Positions 34,478 to 43,519 of a stretch of DNA of 64,000 nucleotides are shown piece after piece. The position numbers and the translations under genes are program-made. Every line of letters begins with the position of its first letter. Position 1 is the stretch's first letter. The notes below the pieces were generated by a model. It did not search any database. It saw only the letters and a list, made by a program, of their open reading frames with translations, and was not told where the DNA came from. The stretch comes from Heliopora coerulea. Lineage: Eukaryota; Cnidaria; Anthozoa; Scleralcyonacea; Helioporidae. The DNA is taken from NCBI GenBank assembly GCA_030142905.1, contig JASJOG010000029.1, positions 1 through 64,000 on the forward strand. Reading direction: 5' to 3'.

Positions 34478-34636
34478 ATCGAGCTACGTAAAGTTGAACA
34501 TGTCAGAACTCATGGTTGTGCACGTGGCAAAGGGTTTCATGGCAGTTTATTAGCTGAAATGGAAGAGAAAATTGTTCCAGTTTATGTGAAAAACTATGCC
34601 AATAATTGCAAAGTAGTGACTTCAGTCTCATTGTAA
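34478..34636 (+). CDS. Candidate exon of a GNAT-type N-acetyltransferase
   Basis: An open stretch after a TTTGTAG acceptor-like site encodes RKVEHVRTHGCARGKGFHGS, then LLAEMEEKIVPVYVKNYANN, ending in TAA or possibly a GTAAAT donor at 34634. The RGKGFHG sequence fits the acetyl-CoA pyrophosphate loop (R-x-x-G-x-G/A) of GNAT enzymes, and the following amphipathic helix is as expected. It resembles histidine/N-acetyltransferase 16-like proteins of invertebrates. No partner exons were found and the acceptor has a weak pyrimidine tract, so this is tentative. Confidence 0.27.
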   Translation: MELRKVEHVRTHGCARGKGFHGSLLAEMEEKIVPVYVKNYANNCKVVTSVSL

Positions 34637-35930
34637 ATCCCAAACATCAATGTAAATAGCAAATTTAATTTTACGAAGAGATGTGGAAATAATTTAGAGG
34701 ATGTAATCATAATATCATTGATAATTCATGATGAAAAACAAAATAATTTAAAGTTTAATCAGTTGTTGTAAAATAATGTAATACACTCACACGCCTGGTA
34801 TCAAGTGATACAACCGCTGACTTACATAACGTTTTGTACTATTTTCTCGGCTAAAATCGTTGGAATTTTCACCATTTCCAAAAAACATGAACGTTTACAC
34901 GTACTACTCGTATCATAAATACTCGACAATATTCGCTTTGGTGTTGCACCGCACAAACAATCACTCGCTTTCGACTTGTGCTTGTATATCCAATACAACA
35001 CCGACATTCATATAAAAAATAGCATTTAACAATGTACTGGTAAATCTATATGTGGTAACGGTGACTTAAATAATGTAAATAATAATTTAATCAACTCTTT
35101 CCCGGTAGGGTCGGTCTTTCCAATCTGGAAATAGTAAATCTGCTCGGAAGAGAAAATATTACTATTCTTTATCCAAACAGTACAAATGTCTAGAATTAGG
35201 CCGCTCATCTCCAAAAATAATCGTGATTGGAAAACAATTATTTTTAAGTGAAATCGTTTGGTGATCGAAACATGGGCACCTTCCAACCAACATTCAAGTA
35301 AAACTCAAGTCCATTCTTAAAAATAATACCGGAATGAATTGCAGTAAAATCAATTGATCTGACATTGGTCTTAACCACAATACTACCCTTAACCTAAAAT
35401 AAAAACTAAAACATAATTCTGACTGAACACATCATTATCGATGGAGTTTAGGGGCATCTTAAAATTATCAAATATTTATTTACAACAGTTTGCTAAAAGT
35501 CGTCTTGTGGTAATAAACATCTGCTTAATATATCATCAATTTATATGTGGAGAAGTTGATAGAGTGTTCTCCATCATTTTCATTCTTCTGTGTGACAGAA
35601 CAGTACATGGTGTTACCTGAAATAATAAGTACACGTAATGTAAATCAATGTTAAAAAGAAAAGTTCAAGTGCCTTTATGTATACCGAATATAATACAGTG
35701 ACCTACATGTTAACTCTTCTTGATGGAGTTCCAGTTAGAAGAAGAGGGTTCTAATTTGCTCGGCAAAAACGGCCAACCAGGTTGAGTCACACTAGAACAG
35801 TTTTCTCACATGCCACAAAGGTAAACCATTCAAATGGTCCTTAGTGACAACTGTCCAATGTAATCAAATCCTAGTCGCGAAAATGAAAGTCTAGATTCTT
35901 TTTGGTTTGTGGAGGATTCTTGTTGATCTT
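34637..35930. other. No feature recognised
   Basis: AT-rich DNA downstream of the transmembrane exon on the minus strand. It may include the 3' part of that gene, but no exon could be defended. Confidence 0.4.
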
Positions 35931-35946
35931 ATACATACACAAACAA

Positions 35947-36020
<74 letters not shown>
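35947..36020. repeat. (CA)n followed by (TA)n microsatellite
   Basis: A run of CA repeats followed by TA repeats borders a small TA-flanked segment at 36021-36163. Confidence 0.95.
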
Positions 36021-36022
<2 letters not shown>

Positions 36023-36163
36023 AAAGTATGATCGAACACAGGTATCGATTATAGAGAAAATGGTGTGACAAAAAGAAGATCAATGTAGAATAACCACTCG
36101 TTCGTTTCAAATAAATAACGTTTTATTTCACACACAAACGTTTTCGCTTCTACAAGCGAAAGC
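36021..36163. repeat. TA-flanked small element, first copy
   Basis: This 143-bp segment begins TCAAAAGTATGATCGAACAC and is bounded on both sides by (TA)n. A second copy at 39953-40124 starts with the same sequence, also inside (TA)n, but ends in a long inverted repeat. The right part here contains ACGTTTTCGCTTCTACAAGC. No coding capacity. Confidence 0.7.
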
Positions 36164-36249
36164 TTATATATATATATATATATACGTGAACGTTTTGGTT
36201 TACAAAATACAAAGACGGCTCAATATCACACAAATAAAGCAAGGTAAGC

Positions 36250-36275
36250 GATATAATTATATATATATACATATA

Positions 36276-36322
<47 letters not shown>

Positions 36323-36323
36323 G
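36250..36323. repeat. (TA)n microsatellite
   Basis: Nearly pure TA dinucleotides, interrupted by a few ACATA and GTATA units. Confidence 0.95.
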
Positions 36324-36826
36324 TAATAATTACCTGGTAATAATTCAGGTAATACTGCATGTAAAGAGTGGTAAAGTGGTATTTATAAATGTGTCTAGCG
36401 ATTATCATTAGCCTCAACTCGCTGCGCTCGTCTCGGTCTGTACTTAAAAACATCAGTCTGTTATTTCACTTAGTACAGACCTCACATTTGGTCAATGCGT
36501 AGTGAGTACAGCGCAGCACAGCACAACATAATAAAGCATAGTACAGGCTAACAGGCTGTTCAATGAGGCACAACTGAAGTACACTGAGATAAATTAAACT
36601 ACACTTGAATACACTTAAGTATATGGAAGTACACTTGACAATAAATATAATACACTGCATTCAAAAACATTGAAACTTGAATGAAGTGGTCCATCCATCC
36701 GTCCATGCATCGATTCTTTCCGGCCATTAATATTTTCGCGACTTATATAACTATACAAATGTTTTGCCAAAGCTCATAAAAGAGCAATACGTTTCGCGCT
36801 TGTTCACTAGCGAAAGCACTACTTAC

Positions 36827-36926
36827 AGATTTATAGAAAAGTAAAGTGCAACCAACACTATAATCAGGCAGGCAACAAGAAGACCAATGGCAATGGTGAT
36901 CAAAGTGATGAAGAGATCGTCGTCAT
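36827..36926 (-). CDS. Transmembrane-domain exon of an EGF-repeat gene (candidate)
   Basis: A 100-bp exon with acceptor CTTTTCAG before ATGACG (starts at 36926) and donor GTAAGT after 36827. It encodes DDDLFITLITIAI followed by GLLVACLIIVLVALYF. Acidic residues are followed by about 24 consecutive hydrophobic residues, an obvious single-pass membrane segment. The entry phase is 1, the same as the EGF exons at 44568-44696 and 42512-42760 upstream on the same strand. EGF repeats then a TM segment is a normal order for a type I receptor or adhesion protein. The cytoplasmic exon was not identified. The link to the EGF exons is inferred from strand, order and phase. Confidence 0.6.
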
Positions 36927-37301
36927 CTGAAAAGATAGAGTAAAAGCTCAGAAATAACCGGGAAGTAATGGGACCCATGGAGTTAAGATTATAAGTTAAT
37001 TTCCAATTTTGAGATGCTTAGGCCGGGCAGCCAAAGTTTAGACTGTAGCGTAGCTTGAACTTGAAGCCTCTGGTTTTCAAGTACAATAAAAAATTCTTTA
37101 ACTCTTTCTTGGTGGCATAAGACTTCTATCATTTTACTCAATCACTTTTGCTCATCAAAGGGGGAGCTCCCGCCTCGAAAAAGTTAATGGCCGATACATA
37201 CACAATAAGATTTGTTATTTTATCACTAACATTTACGTAATTCAATAAACAGGAATTAAGTCATCTGAAATTATGCAATTCTGAAGCATTTCAATTAAGA
37301 A

Positions 37302-37307
<6 letters not shown>

Positions 37308-37341
<34 letters not shown>
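37308..37341. repeat. (TA)n at left flank of Penelope-like element
   Basis: A pure TA tract immediately before the PLE. A matching tract lies at its right flank. Confidence 0.95.
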
Positions 37342-37345
<4 letters not shown>

Positions 37346-38978
37346 CTTCACGAGCCCGCTCAACATAAAGTTTAAACGTCATATAAACATCATAAAAACT
37401 TTATTAAAAAAGAAGAAAAATCCACAACTTACGTTTCGGGGACCGGCCCCTTCTTCAGCAGCTCACAGTTAAAGAATAGAGTCCTTATATACCTTATCGT
37501 TCTTCCTTAAATTTACATAAATTTCAAACTTCCATTACATTCAATCCCAGAGGAGTATAACATTTTAATTTTTCAATCCAAAAACCTTCCCTTGCTGTTG
37601 GATCCCTAACATCGGTAACATCAATTATTTTAACCGATAAATCTTTCATACCTATATGCTCATTATCAAAAAAATGTGCATACAGGTGTTCCCCACAAAT
37701 TCCCCTTTGTCCCCTTTCTTGGAGACTTGTAGTTATAGACCGTGGGTATTGTGGCGATTTTTGGATGATATATTTATGATATGGCTTCATGGCAAGGAGA
37801 GGTTGGATGAATTTTTGTTGGCTTTGAATTCATGTCATGAATCTATCAAATTTACGTGGGAGATTGGTAATGGGAAAATATCTTTTTTAGATGTTATGAT
37901 TGATTTTAATGGTGGAATTTTCAGTACTGATGTGTATCATAAACCGACGGATACACATCAGTATTTGAATTTTAAATCGTGCCATCCTCAGCATGTTAAA
38001 AAAGCTATTCCATATGGTCAGGCGCTGAGATTGAAAAGAATTTGCGATTCAGAAGATGTTTTCAAAATTAGGGAGAAAGAATTAAAAGGTTTTTTGTGGA
38101 AAAGGGGTTATGAGAGGGGTTTGGTTGATAAGCAGATCGGTAGAGTGAACGGTCTTGATCGAGAAGTCTTGCTTAAAGGGACGGGAAAGAGAAATTCAGA
38201 TAGGTCTGATAGATTGATTTTGACTTTTGACTTTCATCCTGCACTTCAGGTAGTGCATAATATTCTTCGAGAATTGCAAATTTTGGTTGAATCGGTACCT
38301 GTACTTAAAAAGCTTTTGCCGATTGCTCCGAGGTTAAGCTTTAGGAGAGCAAAGAATTTGAAGGATATTTTGGTGAGGGCTAAAATGCAGCCTATGGAGG
38401 AGGGGTCCAAGGGAATGTTTTGCTGTGGAAAGGCCAGATGTAAAGTTTGTAAATTTGTTGAAACTGGATCGACCTTTATGGGTAATGTTGAGAAGCGGTC
38501 TTTTCATATCAATCATTCCTTTGATTGTGACTCTCAAGGAGTGGTATATTTAATAACATGCAAGAGATGTAGCAAACAATATGTGAGGAGCACAATAACA
38601 CCATTTAGGCTAAGGTTCAATAACCATAAGAGCTCATTGAGACGATATGAAAGGGAACAAAGGGGAATTTGTGGGGAACACCTGTATGCACATTTTTTTG
38701 ATAATGAGCATATAGGTATGAAAGATTTATCGGTTAAAATAATTGATGTTACCGATGTTAGGGATCCAACAGCAAGGGAAGGTTTTTGGATTGAAAAATT
38801 AAAATGTTATACTCCTCTGGGATTGAATGTAATGGAAGTTTGAAATTTATGTAAATTTAAGGAAGAAAGATAAGGTATATAAGGACTCTATTCTTTAACT
38901 GTGAGCTGCTGAAGAAGGGGCCAGTCCCCGAAACGTAAGTTGTGGAGTTTTCTTCTTTTTTAATAAAGTTTTTATGAT

Positions 38979-38985
<7 letters not shown>
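37342..38985 (+). mobile_element. Penelope-like retroelement with self-inverted 5' end
   Basis: A PLE flanked on both sides by (TA)n. The right end carries coding and 3' sequence up to about 38985. The left end, 37381-37718, is an inverted copy of 38651-38985, joined at 37718/37719 to the reverse transcriptase coding region. The inverted part even re-encodes the C terminus on the minus strand (37718-37524). Each arm has a hammerhead-like core: CTGAAGA, a GGGG/CCCC stem, then GAAACGTAAG (plus at 38909-38934, minus at 37458-37433). Such partially inverted copies are characteristic of PLEs. The flanking tracts mean no target duplication can be read. It lies in the intron between the EGF and TM exons. 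Confidence 0.9.
37719..38843 (+). pseudogene. Penelope-like protein: RT end plus GIY-YIG endonuclease
   Basis: An open frame of about 375 codons starts inside the RT: RPWVLWRFLDDIFMIW holds the catalytic DD motif. Next come the thumb-like region KISFLDV, YHKPTDTHQYLNF and CHPQHVKKAIPYGQALRLKR, then FRRAKNLKDILVRAK, a CCGKARCKVCKF cysteine cluster, and the endonuclease GVVYLITCKRCSKQYVRST with RLRFNNHKSS and REGFWIEKLKCYTPLGLN. GIY-YIG elements normally read YVG at the second motif; here it is YVR (AGG for GGG), which should impair cutting. RT motifs before DD are missing. No stop codons occur, so the copy is young. Full-length PLE proteins are roughly twice this size. Confidence 0.9.

Positions 38986-39027
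<42 letters not shown>
38981..39027. repeat. (TA)n at right flank of Penelope-like element
   Basis: A TA tract directly after the PLE 3' end. Confidence 0.95.
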
Positions 39028-39030
<3 letters not shown>

Positions 39031-39265
39031 CGATGATGAGTACCACAAAGGTTACAGCGTTGGCATGAAAATATAGAGCGCTCAATACCATTACTGGTAG
39101 AGCGAACTATTTAGCAAATGCCGACATGTAACCAAACACTTCCTTTAAACCCTTGTTGCCTGTATATATGTGAATAATTAAATCATATCTGTCAGTTGCC
39201 TGATGATCGCCTGAGCGCGTGAAACTCAGAGTAGCGGCAGCAAAATTTTGTCTTTTGTATTTACT

Positions 39266-39271
<6 letters not shown>

Positions 39272-39305
<34 letters not shown>
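39272..39305. repeat. (TA)n microsatellite
   Basis: A pure TA tract between the PLE and the ribozyme-bearing tandem repeat. Confidence 0.95.
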
Positions 39306-39315
<10 letters not shown>

Positions 39316-39624
39316 ATTATATAAATTCAATGTGCTGTGATGGAAACATGAATATTGCCATTTCCACCAGCAAAAATTCCATGTGAAGCGTAGCCGAGTA
39401 TATACTTGTATATGTATATGTATATGTACATTTACATTTACATGTACATGTATAAGTATAAGGATACGTACGAGCATTATGCATGTATAATATTACATGT
39501 ATACATATATTGCGCACGCTCACTAGTCTCTAGTTAGAGCGCTCTGGCATGGCTTAGATGTACCACAAGCGTGGGACATTTGAGTAGCCTATATAATATA
39601 GGTTACTCCATCCTGCTCATTAGC

Positions 39625-39670
39625 ACTACACTGATGAGGCCCAATAGGCCGAAACGGTTCCGTCTGTAGT
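39625..39670 (+). ncRNA. Type I hammerhead ribozyme, copy 1
   Basis: All conserved positions are present. Stem I pairs ACTACA (39625-39630) with TGTAGT (39665-39670). The core CTGATGA is at 39631-39637. Stem II is GGCC/GGCC (39638-39641, 39647-39650) with loop CAATA. The GAA core is at 39651-39653. Stem III pairs ACGG (39654-39657) with CCGT (39660-39663) around a TT loop. C17 is at 39664, so cleavage is predicted between 39664 and 39665. The very short stem III is normal for animal type I hammerheads. It should be active as RNA. Confidence 0.93.
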
Positions 39671-39854
39671 TAGATATCGCTCTATGGCCTCTTGGTTCAT
39701 ATTGAGCGCTCTACAGGATGAGTCATGCCGCTAGCACATTTGCGCACGCTCACTAGTCTCTAGTTAGAGTGCTCTGGCATGGCTTAGATGTACCACAAGC
39801 GTGGGACATTTGAGTAGCCTATATAATATAGGTTACTCCATCCTGCTCATCAGC

Positions 39855-39900
39855 ACTACACTGATGAGGCCCAATAGGCCGAAACGGTTCCGTCTGTAGT
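39855..39900 (+). ncRNA. Type I hammerhead ribozyme, copy 2
   Basis: Identical to the ribozyme at 39625-39670, exactly 230 bp downstream. Stem I ACTACA (39855-39860) and TGTAGT (39895-39900), CTGATGA at 39861-39867, stem III ACGG/CCGT, predicted cleavage between 39894 and 39895. Followed within a few bases by (TA)n. Confidence 0.93.
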
Positions 39901-39901
39901 T

Positions 39902-39904
<3 letters not shown>

Positions 39905-39954
<50 letters not shown>
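39905..39954. repeat. (TA)n microsatellite
   Basis: A TA tract separates the ribozyme tandem from a TA-flanked foldback. Confidence 0.95.
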
Positions 39955-39955
<1 letters not shown>

Positions 39956-40118
39956 AAAGTATGATCGAACACAAGTATCGATTATAAAGAAAATGGTGTG
40001 ACAAAAAGAAGATCAATGTAGAATAACCACTCGTTCGTTTCAAATAAATAAAGTTTTATTTCTCACACAACGAACGAGTGGTTATTCTACATTGATCTTC
40101 TTTTTGTCACACCATTTT

Positions 40119-40124
<6 letters not shown>
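39953..40124. repeat. TA-flanked foldback, second copy of the 36021 element
   Basis: It begins like 36021-36163 (TCAAAAGTATGATCGAACAC). It then forms an inverted repeat: TAAAGAAAATGGTGTGAC...CCACTCGTTCGTT on the left arm and the reverse complement on the right, with a loop of about 30 bp containing ATAAAGTTTTATTTCTC. Bounded by (TA)n on both sides. Probably a non-autonomous element related to PLE ends. Confidence 0.75.
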
Positions 40125-40148
<24 letters not shown>

Positions 40149-40149
<1 letters not shown>

Positions 40150-40284
40150 ACTACAGAACCGTTTCGGCCTATTGGGCCTCATCAGTGTAGTGCTGATGAG
40201 CAGGATGGATTAGCCTACATTATATAGGCGACTCAAATGTCCCACGCTTGTGGTACATCTAAGCCATGCCAGAGCGCTCTAACT

Positions 40285-40290
<6 letters not shown>
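40149..40290 (-). mobile_element. Retrozyme unit, minus strand, ribozyme inactivated
   Basis: The minus strand matches the 230-bp unit from GTCTCTAGTTAGAG to the ribozyme. ACTACA (40191-40186), CTGATGA (40185-40179), the GGCC/GGCC stem and GAAAC are intact. After ACGGTT the sequence passes straight to CTGTAGTT. Four bases (CCGT or CGTC) are missing, which removes the second strand of stem III and the normal cleavage context, so self-cleavage should be abolished. It is flanked by (TA)n at 40125-40148 and 40291-40324. Confidence 0.85.

Positions 40291-40324
<34 letters not shown>
40291..40324. repeat. (TA)n microsatellite
   Basis: A TA tract bordering the inactive retrozyme unit. Confidence 0.95.
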
Positions 40325-40331
<7 letters not shown>

Positions 40332-42511
40332 GTTATTATTTTATAATATTATAATATTATGTTCCATAATCTTATATATAACATATATATTATGTAATAT
40401 TAAATAATATAAAAGGACCTAAAAGCATAAAAAGCATAATTTAATAAGGCGACAATTGGGTTCTGAAATAAGATCATATGCCAGTCTTTGTAACGCTGGC
40501 ACGGACAGCGATAGACTGTACAGACGTTCTTAGGAAAGATACGAAAATAATTTATCTATTTTTTCAGTATGTTGAAACAAGGTGCATTTGATATCAAGTC
40601 TGCTGCATAATGATGATTTAGCAAAACTCATAATATTGTTATGAGCAAGGATTTAGGGATCAGGAGGTGACAAAATGAATAATTGACATGAGCATAAGCG
40701 TCTTATAAAACCCTCATAATTAAAAATTATTCACTGAAGTGGAGATGAATTAATAGTGGTGGATATTAATCGAGGCGCGAAGCGACGAGGTAAATATCTA
40801 CACTATTGACAGACCCTGAGGTAATTATTTTAGCGTATACTTCGCGGAATTGTTTTCACATATTTGTTTTTCAAATTTTTAAAACAATTTTATCGAACTC
40901 AGTCGGTTGTTGCCCATTCATCATTCGTAAAGAAGACATTTTGAACTCATCCTGAGTGCATTTATCGCTAAAAAATGGAAAAAAAAACACCCAAAAAAAC
41001 CCAAGAACCCCCCCCAAAACCACAAAAAGAACAAAAACAAAACATATCTTTGAATACTTTAGTGCCGAATTTCGTTACTTTTTTGGTATTGTCAGGCACG
41101 GCAAGTTCGTTTATTTAAATAAAAGTTCTTCCGTAACGTAAACAAACCGGGACACCATTTTGTTTTGTTTGGAGGTAAATAGTGCAAGATATTCCGAGAT
41201 ACAGAAACCAATCAGATTATGCAAAAAGCACTATTCACCTGCTAGGTATATGCCAAATAAATCATATACATGTGGTGAGTCAAGCTTAAATAGAAGAGCA
41301 TCAAGACTAGATAACAGTTTCTTCAGGTATTATTGTAGAAGGTTAATGATGGATAGACGTGTATACTATTTTAAGCACCTATTCCATGTAACGATATTTT
41401 TAATGTTCAAAATACAATACACTCACCGTTACGTAAGATTTGAAGAGTGTTCTGTAATAAGGAGAATCAAGTCTAACCTAATTCGTCTTATAGAAGCCAA
41501 TGATAAAATTGTCTTATTCGAAAATTGTTTGAGAAATCGAATTATATTAAATTGGCACAATCATTATGTTGACCTGTTCCAGCCATATTTTTCCAGTGCC
41601 AGGACCTTCTCTCAAACGTTCATGTAAAGCTAAGTTATTCATTTCAAACATGTAGCTCACCCAATCAGTCTTGATGGCAGGACTGACTGGATAAAGTAGA
41701 TCTTGCCTGTCAGTAGTGGTACTTCCATCATATCTTGAAAAAAATTTTCACTTTTATATTAACATAACTTATTACCAGAATCAAATAATCTGCCTTTTAT
41801 TGAATTATTGGCCGTAAAAGTTGAGAAATTTTACATATAGTTTTCAAGTACTGATTCACAATTTCTAGAGTTCACTTGAAAAGTGAAATACATCAAGAAT
41901 TCAAGCAATGAAAGAATATACAGTTACTTAGAATATATTCAGAATTATTCAAACTATTGTTTGTGTTAATAAATTAGAGTTGGTTTGTTGAATGAACTTA
42001 CCTTTCTGAAGTTTTCTTGGTTGAAAGGTCACTTTGTTTATTGCTGATTTAATTAAAAGATAAAATAAAATAAAACAAAATCAAATCAAATAAAATAAAA
42101 CAAATTAAAAAAAACTGTATCGTTATTAAGACAAAGATGTATTTTGATTTTTCTATTCTGATAAGTATGTGAACAATCATAGCCATACAGGCTTTGGGCT
42201 AACTGTCTACCTACGTGGTAAGGCAGAGCCACTCCCTAGGTCATCTCATCAAAGCCTGTTCGTTTTATCGAGGTCACTGGCTCCAAATCAATATCCTGCC
42301 TACCTACTTCTGGTTTCACCTCTGGTTTTACCTTTTTTTTCTTATCTATGTATTTTTGGAAACGCACAACCTAAAATTTCGTTTTTATGTAGAAATCAAC
42401 AGAGGCCGAATTTTACATTTTATATTACTGATGTTTCTAGATTATATAGTTTGGTTCATTTTCTCATTATTTCTACTGTAGACAACTGTCGTGGCTGACA
42501 TCTTTACTTAC
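40325..42511. other. Intronic DNA, no exon recognised
   Basis: Between the EGF exon at 42512-42760 and the TM exon. It contains AAAAT-rich simple sequence near 42060-42110. Open frames here (for example 41160-41627) show no recognisable domain. Confidence 0.45.
42100..42195. repeat. Intronic direct repeat, copy a (partner 43755-43850)
   Basis: AAAAAAACTGTATCGTTAT followed by AAGACAAA and ATTTTGATTTT is repeated at 43755-43850 with scattered differences. The two copies lie on either side of the 42512-42760 EGF exon, consistent with an old local duplication or a shared dispersed repeat. Confidence 0.75.
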
Positions 42512-42760
42512 CCTTGCAATCATCTCCAAATCCAGTAAATCCTTGGTTACACACACAAACTGAGCCTACACCTCTATATGTAGTACAAGTTGCATATTTG
42601 TGGCAATTGGCATCGACTTTACATTTTTGATTGCAAAATATTCTCCCATCTCCAGCATATCCCTCATTGCATATGCACATGAAAGATCCTATCGAGTTCA
42701 CACATTTTGTTCTGTTTTCCAGGCATGGTTTAAGGTCTCCATAACTACATTCATCTAAAT
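42512..42760 (-). CDS. Exon encoding two EGF-like domains
   Basis: A 249-bp exon with acceptor TTTAATCAG (exon starts at 42760) and donor GTAAGT after 42512, phase 1 at both ends. It encodes a calcium-binding EGF: DLDECSYGDLKPC, then CVNSIGSFMCICNEGYAGDG. The D-x-D-E-C start and the C-V-N-S..G-S-F-x-C pattern with six cysteines mark it. A second EGF follows: NQKCKVDANCHKYATC, then CVCNQGFTGFGDDCKG. Such domains are extracellular protein-binding modules. The exon is intact. It lies downstream of the EGF exon at 44568-44696 and upstream of the TM exon at 36827-36926. Confidence 0.82.
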
Positions 42761-43451
42761 CTGATTAAAGCATAAAAAATGAACAAAAAATTTCCTTTAA
42801 ACTTGACAGCAATCATCAAGAATATAGTTGTATTATTGAGTACCTTAAGTTTACTGCTTATTCTTTTGCACAAGGCTTTTGTTTGTATTTGATGTACCCA
42901 TATGTTCTAAAGAGCACCAAAGTCATCAAGAATTTCAAGCATACGGCAATTTTTTTTTATTGTAGATGTGTTTTGGCGAACGTCTAAGTTTGAGAAGCTT
43001 TAGACATCAATAAAATTAAACCCGACCTTAATAAACAGGTCCATCTCCTTGACACAATTTTTAGCTTCTAATCTACCACCCTCGCGATCCCTGCGCGTCT
43101 ATTAGTATTTAATTATTTTTTGTAAATATTACATCACAGATGCATTGTAATTTCTTTTATTAGCAGCGTGACTTGTCATATTCTTTCATTTTAATTAGCA
43201 TATTGCATATACATATATTGAATGTAAATTAGTCAGTCATACCGTGTACTGATGATGGCATAAGTTTGCCAAAACATGTCTAGATTAAAAAAATCACAAA
43301 ACTGTCGTATACTTGAAATTCGTGATTATTCGATAAATATTGGATCGAGAATTTTAATGTGTGTGATGAAGGAATGTTGCGAGTTCCTGAATCTTACATC
43401 CTAAGACCCAACAGGGACCAGTGACGAAAAATGTAATTCTTGGGCTTTAGT

Positions 43452-43519
43452 CTGGGAATCAAATTCAGGACCTCGTGTTTGTAGTGCAGAGCTCTGCCAA
43501 CTGAACTACGAAGGCCGCT
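43452..43519 (-). mobile_element. tRNA-derived SINE head
   Basis: The minus strand reads GGCCTTCGTAGTTCAGTTGG, with TAGTTCAGTTGG as a Pol III A box, and 35-40 bases later CCTGAATTTGATTCCC as a B-box-like stretch. Spacing and D-arm-like sequence match a tRNA, but the acceptor stem is not closed, so it is a SINE head rather than a functional tRNA. The body extends leftward (43380-43451) without a clear tail. Confidence 0.55.

Larger units (their letters stand above)
39511..39902 (+). mobile_element. Retrozyme-like tandem: 1.7 copies of a 230-bp ribozyme unit
   Basis: A full unit (39511-39740) and a partial one (39741-39902) repeat with a period of exactly 230 bp; both start TGCGCACGCTCACTAGTCTC. 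Each contains a hammerhead ribozyme near its right part and, before it, a hairpin made of GTAGCCTATAT and ATATAGGTTAC. The tract is bounded by (TA)n at 39903-39954 and TA-rich DNA at 39490-39510. Two self-cleavages would release 39665-39894, a 230-nt RNA. Known animal retrozymes are non-autonomous retroelements of about 170-400 nt with type I hammerheads in tandem; this fits. No protein is encoded. Mobilisation by a PLE is inferred from known biology and proximity. Confidence 0.85.

Noticed and set aside
35525..35616. Possible terminal coding exon of the EGF/TM gene (minus strand, after TTATTTCAG)
   Set aside because: Its only open frame needs phase 1, but the TM exon ends in phase 2. Direct splicing would give an immediate stop. 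Without an intervening exon it cannot be supported.
39511..39902. CRISPR-like or satellite array
   Set aside because: Only 1.7 units of 230 bp, with ribozyme structure and eukaryotic retroelement context; no spacer-repeat pattern.
41160..41627. 155-codon plus-strand frame
   Set aside because: No recognisable domain, AT-rich composition, no splice context, and it lies in the intron of the EGF/TM gene model. Probably chance.
43452..43519. Functional tRNA gene
   Set aside because: A- and B-box-like sequences are present, but the acceptor stem does not close, so it was called a SINE head.
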